Source: JABDQW01 sp942492025
GTDB lineage: Bacteria > Pseudomonadota > Gammaproteobacteria > SZUA-229
Assembly: GCA_942492025.1 (NCBI GenBank)
Contig: CALODJ010000004.1
Span: 1-64,000 of the forward strand
Length of the DNA: 64,000 bases
Direction: 5' to 3'
The translations under genes and the position numbers were made by a program. Under the pieces are notes generated by a model that saw only the letters and a list, made by a program, of their open reading frames with translations, did not search any database and had not been told where the DNA came from. Below, piece after piece: positions 26,616-35,041 of the stretch (position 1 is its first letter; each line of letters begins with the position of its first letter).

Positions 26616-27260
26616 ATGACAGAGACAGTTAGTCACGCAATCCAGAATTCCGTCGCGACGGCGCACAGCAGCACAGGATCTACACGGGTGCTTCTCTGGC
26701 TGGCACTGACCGCCATCGCCCTGTTGATCTCCGGCCTCTGGATATACCAGTCCAGGATCGATCAATCAGTACCCGGCTCAGCCGAAGTCGAGACAACAAT
26801 CCAGTCCAGCGGCCCGGCCACGGCGGAAATCCCCAACCCCTACGCCGACTGGAAACCGCCGGCGATGCCCGAACCCGCGCCTTACTCCAGCCAGAAACTC
26901 GCTCCCGAGCTTGTGACAGCGTTGAAGGAACGCTGGGGGGTGGAACTGCTGGGTATACGCCAGAGCGGGGCCGGTATGTTCCTTGACTTCCGGTTCAAGG
27001 TGCTGGACGCCGATAAGTCCCTGCCGCTGTTCGATCACCGCATCAAGCCCTACCTGGTCGCGGAAAAGTCCGAGATCAAGCTGCCGATACCCCAGGCGGC
27101 CAAGGTTGGCTCTTTCCGGCCCACGAATCGGGGCAAGAACATCAAGGCCGGCAAGACCTACTACATGCTGTTTGCCAATCCCGACCGCTACGTGAAATCG
27201 GGCGAGAAGGTCTCCGTGGTTATCGGTGACTTCAAGGCAGAGCAATTGACCGTTCAATGA
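26616..27260 (+). CDS. Membrane-anchored conserved protein of unknown function
   Basis: The protein has 214 residues. One membrane helix (about 25-45, VLLWLALTAIALLISGLWIY) is followed by a Pro/Ala-rich linker and a compact periplasmic domain of about 120 residues (ERWGVELLGIRQSGAGMFLDFRFKVLDADK, FDHRIKPYLVAEKS, KAGKTYYMLFANPDRYVKSGEKVSVVIGDF). I recognise no named family and no catalytic motif. The beta-rich domain might bind a partner. It is 22 bp upstream of the protease gene and reads in the same direction, so the two are probably co-transcribed within the exported-protein cluster. Confidence 0.75.
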   Translation: MTETVSHAIQNSVATAHSSTGSTRVLLWLALTAIALLISGLWIYQSRIDQSVPGSAEVETTIQSSGPATAEIPNPYADWKPPAMPEPAPYSSQKLAPELVTALKERWGVELLGIRQSGAGMFLDFRFKVLDADKSLPLFDHRIKPYLVAEKSEIKLPIPQAAKVGSFRPTNRGKNIKAGKTYYMLFANPDRYVKSGEKVSVVIGDFKAEQLTVQ

Positions 27261-27282
27261 GAATTTCTAGAGGCTGAATGTT

Positions 27283-29637
27283 ATGAAACACTATCTCCTG
27301 ACCCTCGCCGCAGCCGTCGCCCTGGCCTGCAGCACGCTTCCCGTCCAGGCCGGTACCGTCGGGCCCGCCCTGCAGCAGGCCGCCGATTCCAGCGACGCGC
27401 AGATCGACCTGCCGGTGATTATCCGTTTCGTGGACCAGGTGGACCGTAAGGCGCTGCGCGCCGAGGTGAGGCGCATCGCTCGCGAACGCTACCCGGACGA
27501 CGCCAAGAAGCGCAAGAAGGAGCGGCGCAAACTGATGCGCAAAATGCTGGTGGATAACCTCAAGGCCACGGCAAAGGATTCCAAAAAGCACGTCAGGGAT
27601 TTCCTCAAAGGCCACGGCGAGAAGAGCAAGCTCAAGCTGTTGTGGGCCCAGAACAGCGTGGTGGCGGTGGTACCCGTGTACCTGGTGGACGAGCTGGCCG
27701 CGCAGGAGTATGTCGATCGCATCGTGCTGGATGTCAAGATCCAGGCCCCGGGCACCGGCTCGCCGCCCACGGCGCCGAATTTGTGGAATCTTGACGCCAC
27801 CGGTGTGCCGACACTATGGAACACCGGCAACACCGGTCAGGACGTGGTGGTGGCTACCTTCGACACCGGCGTCGACGCCACCCACCCGGACCTGGGACCG
27901 AGATGGCGGGGTGGCAGCAACAGCTGGTTTGATCCCTACGACCAGCACAGCAGCCCGGCGGACACGAACGGTCACGGCACCCTGGTTATGGGCCTGATCG
28001 TCGGCGGCGCTGCGGGTGGTTACCAGGTCGGCATGGCCCCGGGCAGCCAGTGGATCGCGGCCAAGATTTTCGACGATTCCGACGAGGCGACGCTGAGCGG
28101 CATACACGAGGCGTTCCAGTGGGTGCTGGACCCGGACGGTAACTCGAACACCGACGATGCACCGGATGTCCTCAACAACTCCTGGGATCTGGCCGGTACT
28201 GTCAACGGCTGCGTTCAGTGGTTCGCGCCCGACATTGCCTTGCTCAAAGAGGCCGACATCGCCGTGGTTTTTGCCGGTGGCAACTATGGCCCGGGTGCGA
28301 ATTCCAGCGTCAGTCCCGCCAACGATGCCGCGGTGCTCTCGGTCGGCGCGGTCGAATCTAACCTTGCTGTGGATGTGTTGAGCAGCCGTGGTGCAAACGC
28401 CTGCAATGGAGGCGTCTATCCGAAGCTGGTGGCGCCCGGTAACTCCGTCCTCACCACCGACCGCATGCCGGGGTTCTATAATATCGTGTCCGGCACCTCT
28501 TTCGCCGTCGCCCACCTGGCCGGCGGCATGGCGGTGCTGAAGAGTGCGTTCCCGACGGCCAGCGTCACCGAGATCGAGGACTCGCTCACCACCACGGCGA
28601 CCGACCTGGGGGCGTCGGGGCCGGACCACGATTACGGTCATGGTCTGATGGATCTGGTGGCCGCCCGTGACCATCTGGTGGCCATCCTGGGCGACGGCAA
28701 TCCGGGCAGCCTGCAATTGAGCGACACCAGCTACAGCGTGGATGAGAACGTAGCCAGCCTGACGGTGACGGTCACACGCGGTGGTGGCAGTGCCGGCGAG
28801 GTGTCTGTGGATTTTGCAACGACTGACGATACTGCCCTGGCCGGCGACGACTACATAGCCGCCAGCGGCACCCTGGACTTTGCCGAGGGGGAGATGAGCC
28901 GCAGTTTCGACGTGGCCATCCTCGACGACAGTGTCCATGAAGGTGACGAGGGCTTCATCGTGTCACTCAGCAACGTCCAGGGCGGCGCCTCGCTGGGTGC
29001 GCCGGTGTCGGCTGCCGTGACCATTGTGGAGGATGACCCGGAACCTGATGCGGACGGCGACGGAATAAGCGATGTCCTGGATCAGTGCCCCGGTACACCC
29101 TCGGGCGAGAGCGTGGATGCTAACGGCTGCTCCGCCAGCCAGCTGGACAGTGACGGCGACGGGGTGAACGACGCCCTGGATCAATGTCCCAACACCCCAC
29201 CGGGGGAAAGCGTGGATGCCGACGGCTGCACCATCGTCACCGGTCCACAGGATGCGGACGGTGACGGCTTCACGGAAGACGTCGACTGCAACGACAGCGA
29301 TGCTGCGGTCTATCCCGGTGCGGTGGAGGTCAAGTACGACGGCATCGACCAGGACTGCAACGGCTTCGATCTGACCATCAATGTGACCAGGGCCATCTAC
29401 AACGTGTCTCAGGATAAGGTCGTCGTACTGGCAACCACCGATCTCGGGAGTCAGGCAGGGCTGAAAGTCACGTACCATCTGGCGAACGGCAGCAGCTTGA
29501 CAAAGAATATGACCTGGAAAGCAACCAAGAACCGGTGGCAGAAGACCTTGAAGACCTTCAGCGCCCGATTTGGTGCAGTGCCGGTCGCGGTCACTGTCTT
29601 TGGCGTCGAGGGAGAAGAGTTTGTCCCGTTGCCGTAA
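27283..29637 (+). CDS. Exported subtilisin-like protease with Calx-beta, TSP3 and MopE-type domains
   Basis: The protein has 784 residues. A signal peptide ends near QAG. An S8 propeptide of about 130 residues with a very basic helix follows. The catalytic domain has Asp194 (FDTGVDATHPDLG), His231 (NGHGTLVMG) and Ser406 (SGTSFAVAHLAGG), with the Asn region FAGGNYGPG. After it come a Calx-beta repeat (about 476-580), two thrombospondin-type-3-like calcium loops (DADGDGISDVLDQCPGTP, DSDGDGVNDALDQCPNTP), and the motif DADGDGFTEDVDCNDSDAAV...YPGAVEV...DGIDQDCNG (about 655-695), which is the MopE-type metal/copper-binding signature. It may process neighbouring exported proteins. No membrane anchor is seen at the C-terminus. 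Confidence 0.88.
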   Translation: MKHYLLTLAAAVALACSTLPVQAGTVGPALQQAADSSDAQIDLPVIIRFVDQVDRKALRAEVRRIARERYPDDAKKRKKERRKLMRKMLVDNLKATAKDSKKHVRDFLKGHGEKSKLKLLWAQNSVVAVVPVYLVDELAAQEYVDRIVLDVKIQAPGTGSPPTAPNLWNLDATGVPTLWNTGNTGQDVVVATFDTGVDATHPDLGPRWRGGSNSWFDPYDQHSSPADTNGHGTLVMGLIVGGAAGGYQVGMAPGSQWIAAKIFDDSDEATLSGIHEAFQWVLDPDGNSNTDDAPDVLNNSWDLAGTVNGCVQWFAPDIALLKEADIAVVFAGGNYGPGANSSVSPANDAAVLSVGAVESNLAVDVLSSRGANACNGGVYPKLVAPGNSVLTTDRMPGFYNIVSGTSFAVAHLAGGMAVLKSAFPTASVTEIEDSLTTTATDLGASGPDHDYGHGLMDLVAARDHLVAILGDGNPGSLQLSDTSYSVDENVASLTVTVTRGGGSAGEVSVDFATTDDTALAGDDYIAASGTLDFAEGEMSRSFDVAILDDSVHEGDEGFIVSLSNVQGGASLGAPVSAAVTIVEDDPEPDADGDGISDVLDQCPGTPSGESVDANGCSASQLDSDGDGVNDALDQCPNTPPGESVDADGCTIVTGPQDADGDGFTEDVDCNDSDAAVYPGAVEVKYDGIDQDCNGFDLTINVTRAIYNVSQDKVVVLATTDLGSQAGLKVTYHLANGSSLTKNMTWKATKNRWQKTLKTFSARFGAVPVAVTVFGVEGEEFVPLP

Positions 29638-29973
29638 ACATGGGTTATCCGCGGGAAGGAAAAACTAAGACGGTATCCGCCCTCTCCTTCCGGGAGAGGG
29701 CGAAGACGTCGCCTGAATGAAATGAAACGCTAACAAGTTCGATGACGTGCCTCGGATACTGCGATGCTGCATCCGGGCTGCGATGAGAATGGCAATGTCG
29801 TCTCTGAGCCTCGGCGAGAAAACAGGTAGTTAAACCTCCCGCATCGACTGGTTTTCCGCCTATATGGAAATCGACGGCAATTGTCAGATCAAGTTTGAAC
29901 TACTACACTTGAAGTCATTCATTAGACGTTTTGCCTGCCGATGCATTTTTCAGCTCAAAAAGGAAGAATATCG
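29638..29973. other. Intergenic region with one hairpin
   Basis: 336 bp between the protease and the Sco-like gene. It holds a perfect 9-bp stem GCCCTCTCC / GGAGAGGGC at 29679-29701 with loop TTCCG, about 40 bp after the protease stop, which may act as a terminator although no T-run follows. The Sco promoter should lie in the AT-richer end. No gene is seen. Confidence 0.45.
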
Positions 29974-30738
29974 ATGGTTTTCAGAAGTAATGCCGGCTTC
30001 GGTCCGGAACAAAAGGTGTTGTCATGGGGAGGCGGTGTGATATGCGCGCTGGGTTTAGCGGCGACCGTGCTTGCGCTCGGTGGTTGTGAAGCGGACAACG
30101 GCGATGCGATGAGCCATGACCACGCCGTCGAGCACCCGGCGGAGCATGCCCGGTCCGCCGCTGAGCAGACGGCTGACGACAGTCTGGCGAGTATGTCGGG
30201 CGAGGCCGATCCGCACGCCCATCACCGGCATATGATGGAGTCCAAGACCTACAGCCGCTCGGAGCACGACTACCGGCTGCCCGATCTGGAGCTGGTGAAC
30301 ATGGCAGCTGAGAAGACCAGCCTGCTCGATGCGCTCAATCCCGGCAAGCCGGTGATGGTCAACTTCATCTTCACCACCTGCACCACCATCTGTCCGGTGA
30401 TGAGCGCCACCTTCGCCCAGGTGCAATCCGAGCTGGGGGCCGATAGCGATGCGCTGCGCATGATTTCCTTCTCCATCGATCCCGAGCAGGACACCCCGGA
30501 GCGCCTGCGTGAGTACGCCGGGCGGTTCAATGCGGGACCTCAGTGGCAGTTCCTCACCGGCAGCCTGGCGGACAGCGTGGCGGTTCAGAAGGCGTTCGAT
30601 GTTTACCGGGGCAACAAGATGAATCACGAGCCGACCACGCTGATGAAAGCGGCGGACAGCGACAGCTGGGTGCGCATCGACGGGCTCGCCAAGGCAGCGG
30701 ATATCGTAGCGGAATACCATCGCCTGCTAGGGCACTAG
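29974..30738 (+). CDS. Sco1/SenC-family copper chaperone-like lipoprotein with His-rich N-terminus
   Basis: The frame opens at 29941, but the ATG at 29974 has an AGGAAG site 7-8 bp upstream, giving 254 residues. A hydrophobic segment ends in GGC, a likely lipobox. The next ~60 residues are rich in His (SHDHAVEHPAEHA, DPHAHHRHMM), as in metal-buffering proteins. The thioredoxin-like domain has the Sco copper site CTTIC (in FTTCTTICPVMSATF) and a distal His in MNHEPTT. Sco proteins deliver copper to oxidases or reduce their cysteines. Here it may supply the MCO-like proteins upstream; a cytochrome oxidase target elsewhere cannot be excluded. Confidence 0.88.
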   Translation: MVFRSNAGFGPEQKVLSWGGGVICALGLAATVLALGGCEADNGDAMSHDHAVEHPAEHARSAAEQTADDSLASMSGEADPHAHHRHMMESKTYSRSEHDYRLPDLELVNMAAEKTSLLDALNPGKPVMVNFIFTTCTTICPVMSATFAQVQSELGADSDALRMISFSIDPEQDTPERLREYAGRFNAGPQWQFLTGSLADSVAVQKAFDVYRGNKMNHEPTTLMKAADSDSWVRIDGLAKAADIVAEYHRLLGH

Positions 30739-30752
30739 CTGGAGTGCGGCTC

Positions 30753-32450
30753 ATGACGTTTAGTGGACATTGTACGCGGGCTGCGGCGATTCTTATCGGC
30801 GCAGGCTTCGTGTTCTCTCATCCTGTTCCTGCCATCGCGCAGGATCTGTCCCCGGCCGCGGAGGCGGCACCCGACCCGCAGAGCGTTGCACGCGGTAAGA
30901 AAATGTACATGCAGGGTGTGCTGCCCTCGGGCGAGATAATGACGGCGACCGTCCACGGCGATATCAACCTCACCGGCGAGCAGGTCATCTGCGGCGCCTG
31001 CCACCGTCGCAGCGGGATGGGGTCCACCGAGGGTCAGGATGTCGTGCCCGCGGTCACCGGCGATATACTTTATGAGCCCTTGAGGTTACCGACGACAAAA
31101 CCGCCGCTGCCGCCGGCGAGGCGCCCGGCCTACAGCGACGAAACGCTGAAGCGGGCGATTCGGGACGGTATTGGAGCCGATGGTGAGCCTTTCAGCCCAC
31201 TGATGCCCCGTTACCCGCTGTCCGATGCCGAGCTGGAAAGTATGGTTGCCTTTCTCAAAACCCTGAATACGGAGCCCGACCCAGGCGTCACCGAGAAGGA
31301 GATCCACTTCGCCACCGTCATTGCCGACTCGGTGGAGCCGGAACAGCGCAAGGCCCTGGTGGATGTCCTGAATACGTTTGTCGAGCAGAAGAATGCCGAG
31401 ACCCGTAACGAGAGCCAACGCGCCGAACATGCCCCGTGGCACAAGCACTGGATCTTTGGGCCCTATCGCAAGTGGAACTTGCATGTGTGGGAGTTGCAGG
31501 GCCCGCAGGAGTCCTGGCCGGAACAGTTGAAGGCCCAATATCAGGAACAGCCGGTTTTTGCGCTGCTGAGTGGGCTTGTCCCGGGAAGCTGGCAACCGGT
31601 TCGCGATTTCTGTGAAGGCTTCGAGGTACCCTGTCTGTTCCCGATAACCGACCTGCCGGTGATCGATGAACAGGATTTTTATAGCGTCTACTTCTCCAAG
31701 GGTATGACCGTGGAGGGGGAGGGCATCGTCCAGAACCTGGCCGATGACGGGCTCCTGAACACACGGGTGGTTCAGGTCTACCGAGCCGGCGACGCCAGGG
31801 GAACAGTCGCTGCGGCCGCGCTGGAGCGTGCGCTGGAGGCCAGAGGTGGGCAGGCGGAAGACGTGCCGCTGACCGACCTGGATGCTGAATCGATGAACGA
31901 CTTCTGGTCTTCGGTTGTCGACCAGGGGCGCGGTGCGGTGATGGTGCTGTGGTTGAGCGAGGCTGATACCCGGGCTTTCTGGCAGCGTCCGGGAGCCGAC
32001 GCTGCTCCGGCGCGGATCTATCTGTCCACCACGCTCTACGGTAGTGACCTGGACCAGGTTCCCGCCAGCGCGCGGGAACAGCTGCGCTTCGTGCATCCCT
32101 ACGAGATGCCGGACAAGTTGAATCGACTGCTGATACGATCAACGGGCTGGCTGCGCTCCAGGCGGATTTATGCGCCGGAGGAAAAACACATACAGGCTAA
32201 CGCTTATTTTGCGCTGAAGACAGCCGGTGGCGCACTGAAGGGTATCCAGGGTTATTTCAATCGGGAGTTTATGCTCGAGGGCATCGAACACATGGTGGAT
32301 AATGCCAACTATACCTCCGTGTATCCGCATATGAGTCTCGCACCCGAGCAGCGTTTTGTGTCCAAAGGCTGCTATATCGCCCAGCTGGAGAGTGGCGAAA
32401 AGGCGCGCTTGCGGGCCGTTTCCGAGTGGCTGATTCCGGGCGCACGGTAA
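30753..32450 (+). CDS. Exported cytochrome c fused to a periplasmic-binding-protein-like domain
   Basis: The open frame reaches into the Sco gene, but the ATG at 30753 has GGAG 8 bp upstream and starts a signal peptide (ILIGAGFVFSHPVPAIA), giving 565 residues. Residues about 30-165 form a mono-haem cytochrome c domain with CGACH and a distal-Met candidate in PLMPRYPLSDAEL. The remaining ~390 residues look like a type I periplasmic binding domain (FALLSGLVPGSWQPVRDFCEGFEVPCLFP, VVQVYRAGDARG, GAVMVLWLSEADTRAF). It starts 14 bp after the Sco-like gene, so the two are likely one unit. It could pass electrons in the same extracytoplasmic pathway. Confidence 0.82.
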   Translation: MTFSGHCTRAAAILIGAGFVFSHPVPAIAQDLSPAAEAAPDPQSVARGKKMYMQGVLPSGEIMTATVHGDINLTGEQVICGACHRRSGMGSTEGQDVVPAVTGDILYEPLRLPTTKPPLPPARRPAYSDETLKRAIRDGIGADGEPFSPLMPRYPLSDAELESMVAFLKTLNTEPDPGVTEKEIHFATVIADSVEPEQRKALVDVLNTFVEQKNAETRNESQRAEHAPWHKHWIFGPYRKWNLHVWELQGPQESWPEQLKAQYQEQPVFALLSGLVPGSWQPVRDFCEGFEVPCLFPITDLPVIDEQDFYSVYFSKGMTVEGEGIVQNLADDGLLNTRVVQVYRAGDARGTVAAAALERALEARGGQAEDVPLTDLDAESMNDFWSSVVDQGRGAVMVLWLSEADTRAFWQRPGADAAPARIYLSTTLYGSDLDQVPASAREQLRFVHPYEMPDKLNRLLIRSTGWLRSRRIYAPEEKHIQANAYFALKTAGGALKGIQGYFNREFMLEGIEHMVDNANYTSVYPHMSLAPEQRFVSKGCYIAQLESGEKARLRAVSEWLIPGAR

Positions 32451-32583
32451 TTTCCCGGCCGCGAACCGTTCGCGTGCCAAATGGATGGTGCGCGGGTGTG
32501 TTTACCAGGCAAACAATGTGGTAGCAGCACCGGCCCATTCCGATACCCCGGGGATGAATTCCGCGCTCCTCACCGCTATTTGA

Positions 32584-33972
32584 TTACCAGTGGTATTGCA
32601 AATACAGCGTGTTGTAGTTACTGCCGCCCTTGATGCGGCCAAACGCGGATGAGGTCTCGAAGATCGATGAGCGGTGGTGCAGGCTGTAGCCGAACCACAG
32701 GTCACGCACCGAGTCAGCGTTGAACAGATCACCCACGTTGAGATCGATACTGACGTCGATGAAGTTCATCAGGTTGCTGGCGCGGTAGCCCTTGTTGTCC
32801 ATTTCCCGTTGTTCCAGATTGGTAATGTCCTTGACGTAGGACACGCCTTCGGCACCACCGAGGCGCCAGCGTATCGGCCATTCCAGGTTCCAGTAGAGTT
32901 TTAAGGCCAGTACGTATTCGGTCGTTGGCTGGCTGTCGTAGGTGATGCCGCTGTCCGGGTCGGTGAAGGGATCGGATGCACGATGGTAGACAAAACCCGG
33001 CGTGATATAAACGTCCAGTGATTCGACACCGAACAGGCTGTCGGAAACAGGGTGGCCATAGAACACCGATGCCATCTGGTTGTTTTGCGGATCATCCTCG
33101 ACGTCCCAGCGCAGCAGGATATCCCCCATGTTCGACGGCGTCGCCCAGCCGTAGGCGAAACGCCAGTAGGGTTTTGCATCCAGTGACGGCTTGCGCACCT
33201 TGGTCTTGTCGTCGAAGAAGGCGACGCCCAGGTATACTTCACCAAAGGTCTCCCTGTCGATCGAGGCTGAATTGCGGGTGCTGCTGTCGAGCAGCGTGGT
33301 GATCTGCGCGCGACCCACCAGGTACAGGTTGCTGATGACGTGGTAGCGGGCCTCGGATCCCAGACTGAGGTCCCAGCCGTCGCCGATCGGATTAACGAAG
33401 GTCGTGCCGGGGTTGTCGGGATCATTGAAGCCATCCAGGCCGAAGTAACGGTCGTTGAATTCCGAGCTCTTCCATCGCAAGCTGGCATAGGGCAGCAGTT
33501 CCCACGAGCCCGAGTCCCAGGCGTAGCGGGCGTCGATGTTGGCATGAAACCGGCCCTCGTCGTCTGACAACAGCTCGAGGTTGGATTGCAGTTCGGGACT
33601 GAAGCGGTATTTGCCCTGAAGACCAATATCGAGTCCGTTGCCACGTATTTCGTTTTGATAACCTGCGGGAATATCGAAATAGCGGTAACGGCCGATCAGA
33701 CTAAACTGCCATTCATCCCTGTTATACACTTTGATACCGCCGGTCAGGCCTCGCAAGAACACATATTTGTTATCAAAGAACAGCAGTGGAATCACATCGG
33801 ATACCTGCTTGTCGGATGCCGGGTAGGGGATGCGGGCGATGCGAAAACCCATGGCGATGCCCCAGGGATCATTGACGTTCAGGTTGGCAACGGCCGGTAA
33901 TGACATCAACACCGTGAGCGAGAACAGAAGCCATGTTCTGAGCAGGCGATGTGCGTTCACTGATGTTTGCAT
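32584..33972 (-). CDS. MipA/OmpV-like outer-membrane beta-barrel protein
   Basis: The protein has 462 residues with a signal peptide (LLFSLTVLMSLPAVA|N). Alternating polar/hydrophobic strands run along the whole length (IGRYRYFDIPAGY, DIGLQGKYRFSPELQSNLEL, RWRLGGAEGVSYV), and the chain ends in an aromatic residue (LYLQYHW), as outer-membrane barrels do. The segment RIPYPASDKQVSDVIPLLFFDNKYVFLRG fits the MipA/OmpV family start. It overlaps the 3' end of galE by 16 bp. The substrate or role is unknown; MipA in E. coli is a murein hydrolase scaffold. Confidence 0.75.
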   Translation of the reverse strand: MQTSVNAHRLLRTWLLFSLTVLMSLPAVANLNVNDPWGIAMGFRIARIPYPASDKQVSDVIPLLFFDNKYVFLRGLTGGIKVYNRDEWQFSLIGRYRYFDIPAGYQNEIRGNGLDIGLQGKYRFSPELQSNLELLSDDEGRFHANIDARYAWDSGSWELLPYASLRWKSSEFNDRYFGLDGFNDPDNPGTTFVNPIGDGWDLSLGSEARYHVISNLYLVGRAQITTLLDSSTRNSASIDRETFGEVYLGVAFFDDKTKVRKPSLDAKPYWRFAYGWATPSNMGDILLRWDVEDDPQNNQMASVFYGHPVSDSLFGVESLDVYITPGFVYHRASDPFTDPDSGITYDSQPTTEYVLALKLYWNLEWPIRWRLGGAEGVSYVKDITNLEQREMDNKGYRASNLMNFIDVSIDLNVGDLFNADSVRDLWFGYSLHHRSSIFETSSAFGRIKGGSNYNTLYLQYHW

Positions 33973-34940
33973 AATAATTCGGTTTCCCAGTTCCAGGCCG
34001 TTGCGATGATCGATTCCAGGTCGGTGTGCTCAGCTTGCCAGCCCAGGGCCTCCCGGGCAAGCCTCGAATCAGCCACCAGCACGGCGGGATCGCCCGGTCG
34101 GCGTTCGGCCTGTATCACCTTGAAATCCCTGCCCGTAACCGCACGTGTCGCGTCGATCACCTGTTGCACCGAGAAGCCCTGACCGTTGCCGAGATTGTAA
34201 CAGGCGCTGTTGCCGGTCTGTCGCATGTGCGCCAGTGCCAGCGAATGGGCCGTACACAGATCGTCGATATGAATGTAATCACGTACACAGGTACCGTCCG
34301 GCGTTGGGTAATCATTGCCGTAAACCCTGATGGCTTCACGCCGTCCCGATGCGGCCTGCAGGATCAGCGGTATCAGATGGGTTTCGGGCTGGTGGCGTTC
34401 GCCCAGTTCGCCATCCGGGTCGGCACCGGCGGCATTGAAATAACGCAGACAGGTCGATTTCAGACCGTAGGCCTGGTCGTAATCCTGCAGGATCTGTTCC
34501 ACCATGAGTTTGGTGCGGCCGTATGGATTGATCGGATTTTTGCTGTGTTTTTCATCGATCGGTGTGTATTCCGGTTCACCAAAAATAGCTGCGGTGGATG
34601 AAAATATGAAATGTTCGATCTCGTGTTGAATCATCGCATCGAGCAGTACGGCCGTGTTGATGACATTGTTTCTGTAATATTTCGCCGGTTCGCGCACCGA
34701 TTCGCCGACTTCGATATAGGCAGCGAAGTGCATGACGGCGTCAATGGCATAATTACTGAAAACATAATCAAGTATGGCCGGGTCACCGAGGTCACCCTCG
34801 ACGAATTCGCCGTATTTGACCGCATCTCGATAGCCACAGCTGAGGTTGTCCAGGATAATGACTTCGCTACCGGCGTTGGCCAGCTGCTTGACCATGTGAG
34901 AGCCGATATACCCAGCGCCGCCGATGACAAGAATACTCAT
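33957..34940 (-). CDS. galE: UDP-glucose 4-epimerase GalE
   Basis: The start at 34940 (MSILVIGGAGYIGSHMV) is chosen over an upstream ATG, since the family begins at the Rossmann GGAGYIGSH motif. It gives 327 residues. It has NAD-binding GxxGxxG, the catalytic Ser/Tyr-Lys pair (FSSTAAIFG, PYGRTKLMVEQIL), and RYFNAAGADPDGELGE, all normal for GalE. It interconverts UDP-glucose and UDP-galactose for surface polysaccharides. The gene is read leftward with the barrel gene downstream. Confidence 0.95.
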   Translation of the reverse strand: MSILVIGGAGYIGSHMVKQLANAGSEVIILDNLSCGYRDAVKYGEFVEGDLGDPAILDYVFSNYAIDAVMHFAAYIEVGESVREPAKYYRNNVINTAVLLDAMIQHEIEHFIFSSTAAIFGEPEYTPIDEKHSKNPINPYGRTKLMVEQILQDYDQAYGLKSTCLRYFNAAGADPDGELGERHQPETHLIPLILQAASGRREAIRVYGNDYPTPDGTCVRDYIHIDDLCTAHSLALAHMRQTGNSACYNLGNGQGFSVQQVIDATRAVTGRDFKVIQAERRPGDPAVLVADSRLAREALGWQAEHTDLESIIATAWNWETELLCKHQ

Positions 34941-35041
34941 ACAGATTCCAGTTTTGATAGTTACGTGTATTAAAGCACATGTTGAGCAATGCGGGTGCAT
35001 CAACAGGCTGTGCTGTGGCGCTTTTGCAGTAGGGATACTTT

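Noticed and set aside
30543..30752. Upstream extension of the cytochrome c fusion gene
   Set aside because: This part overlaps the Sco-like gene, lacks a signal peptide and is Arg/Gly/Gln-rich shadow sequence; the start at 30753 has a good ribosome site and signal peptide.
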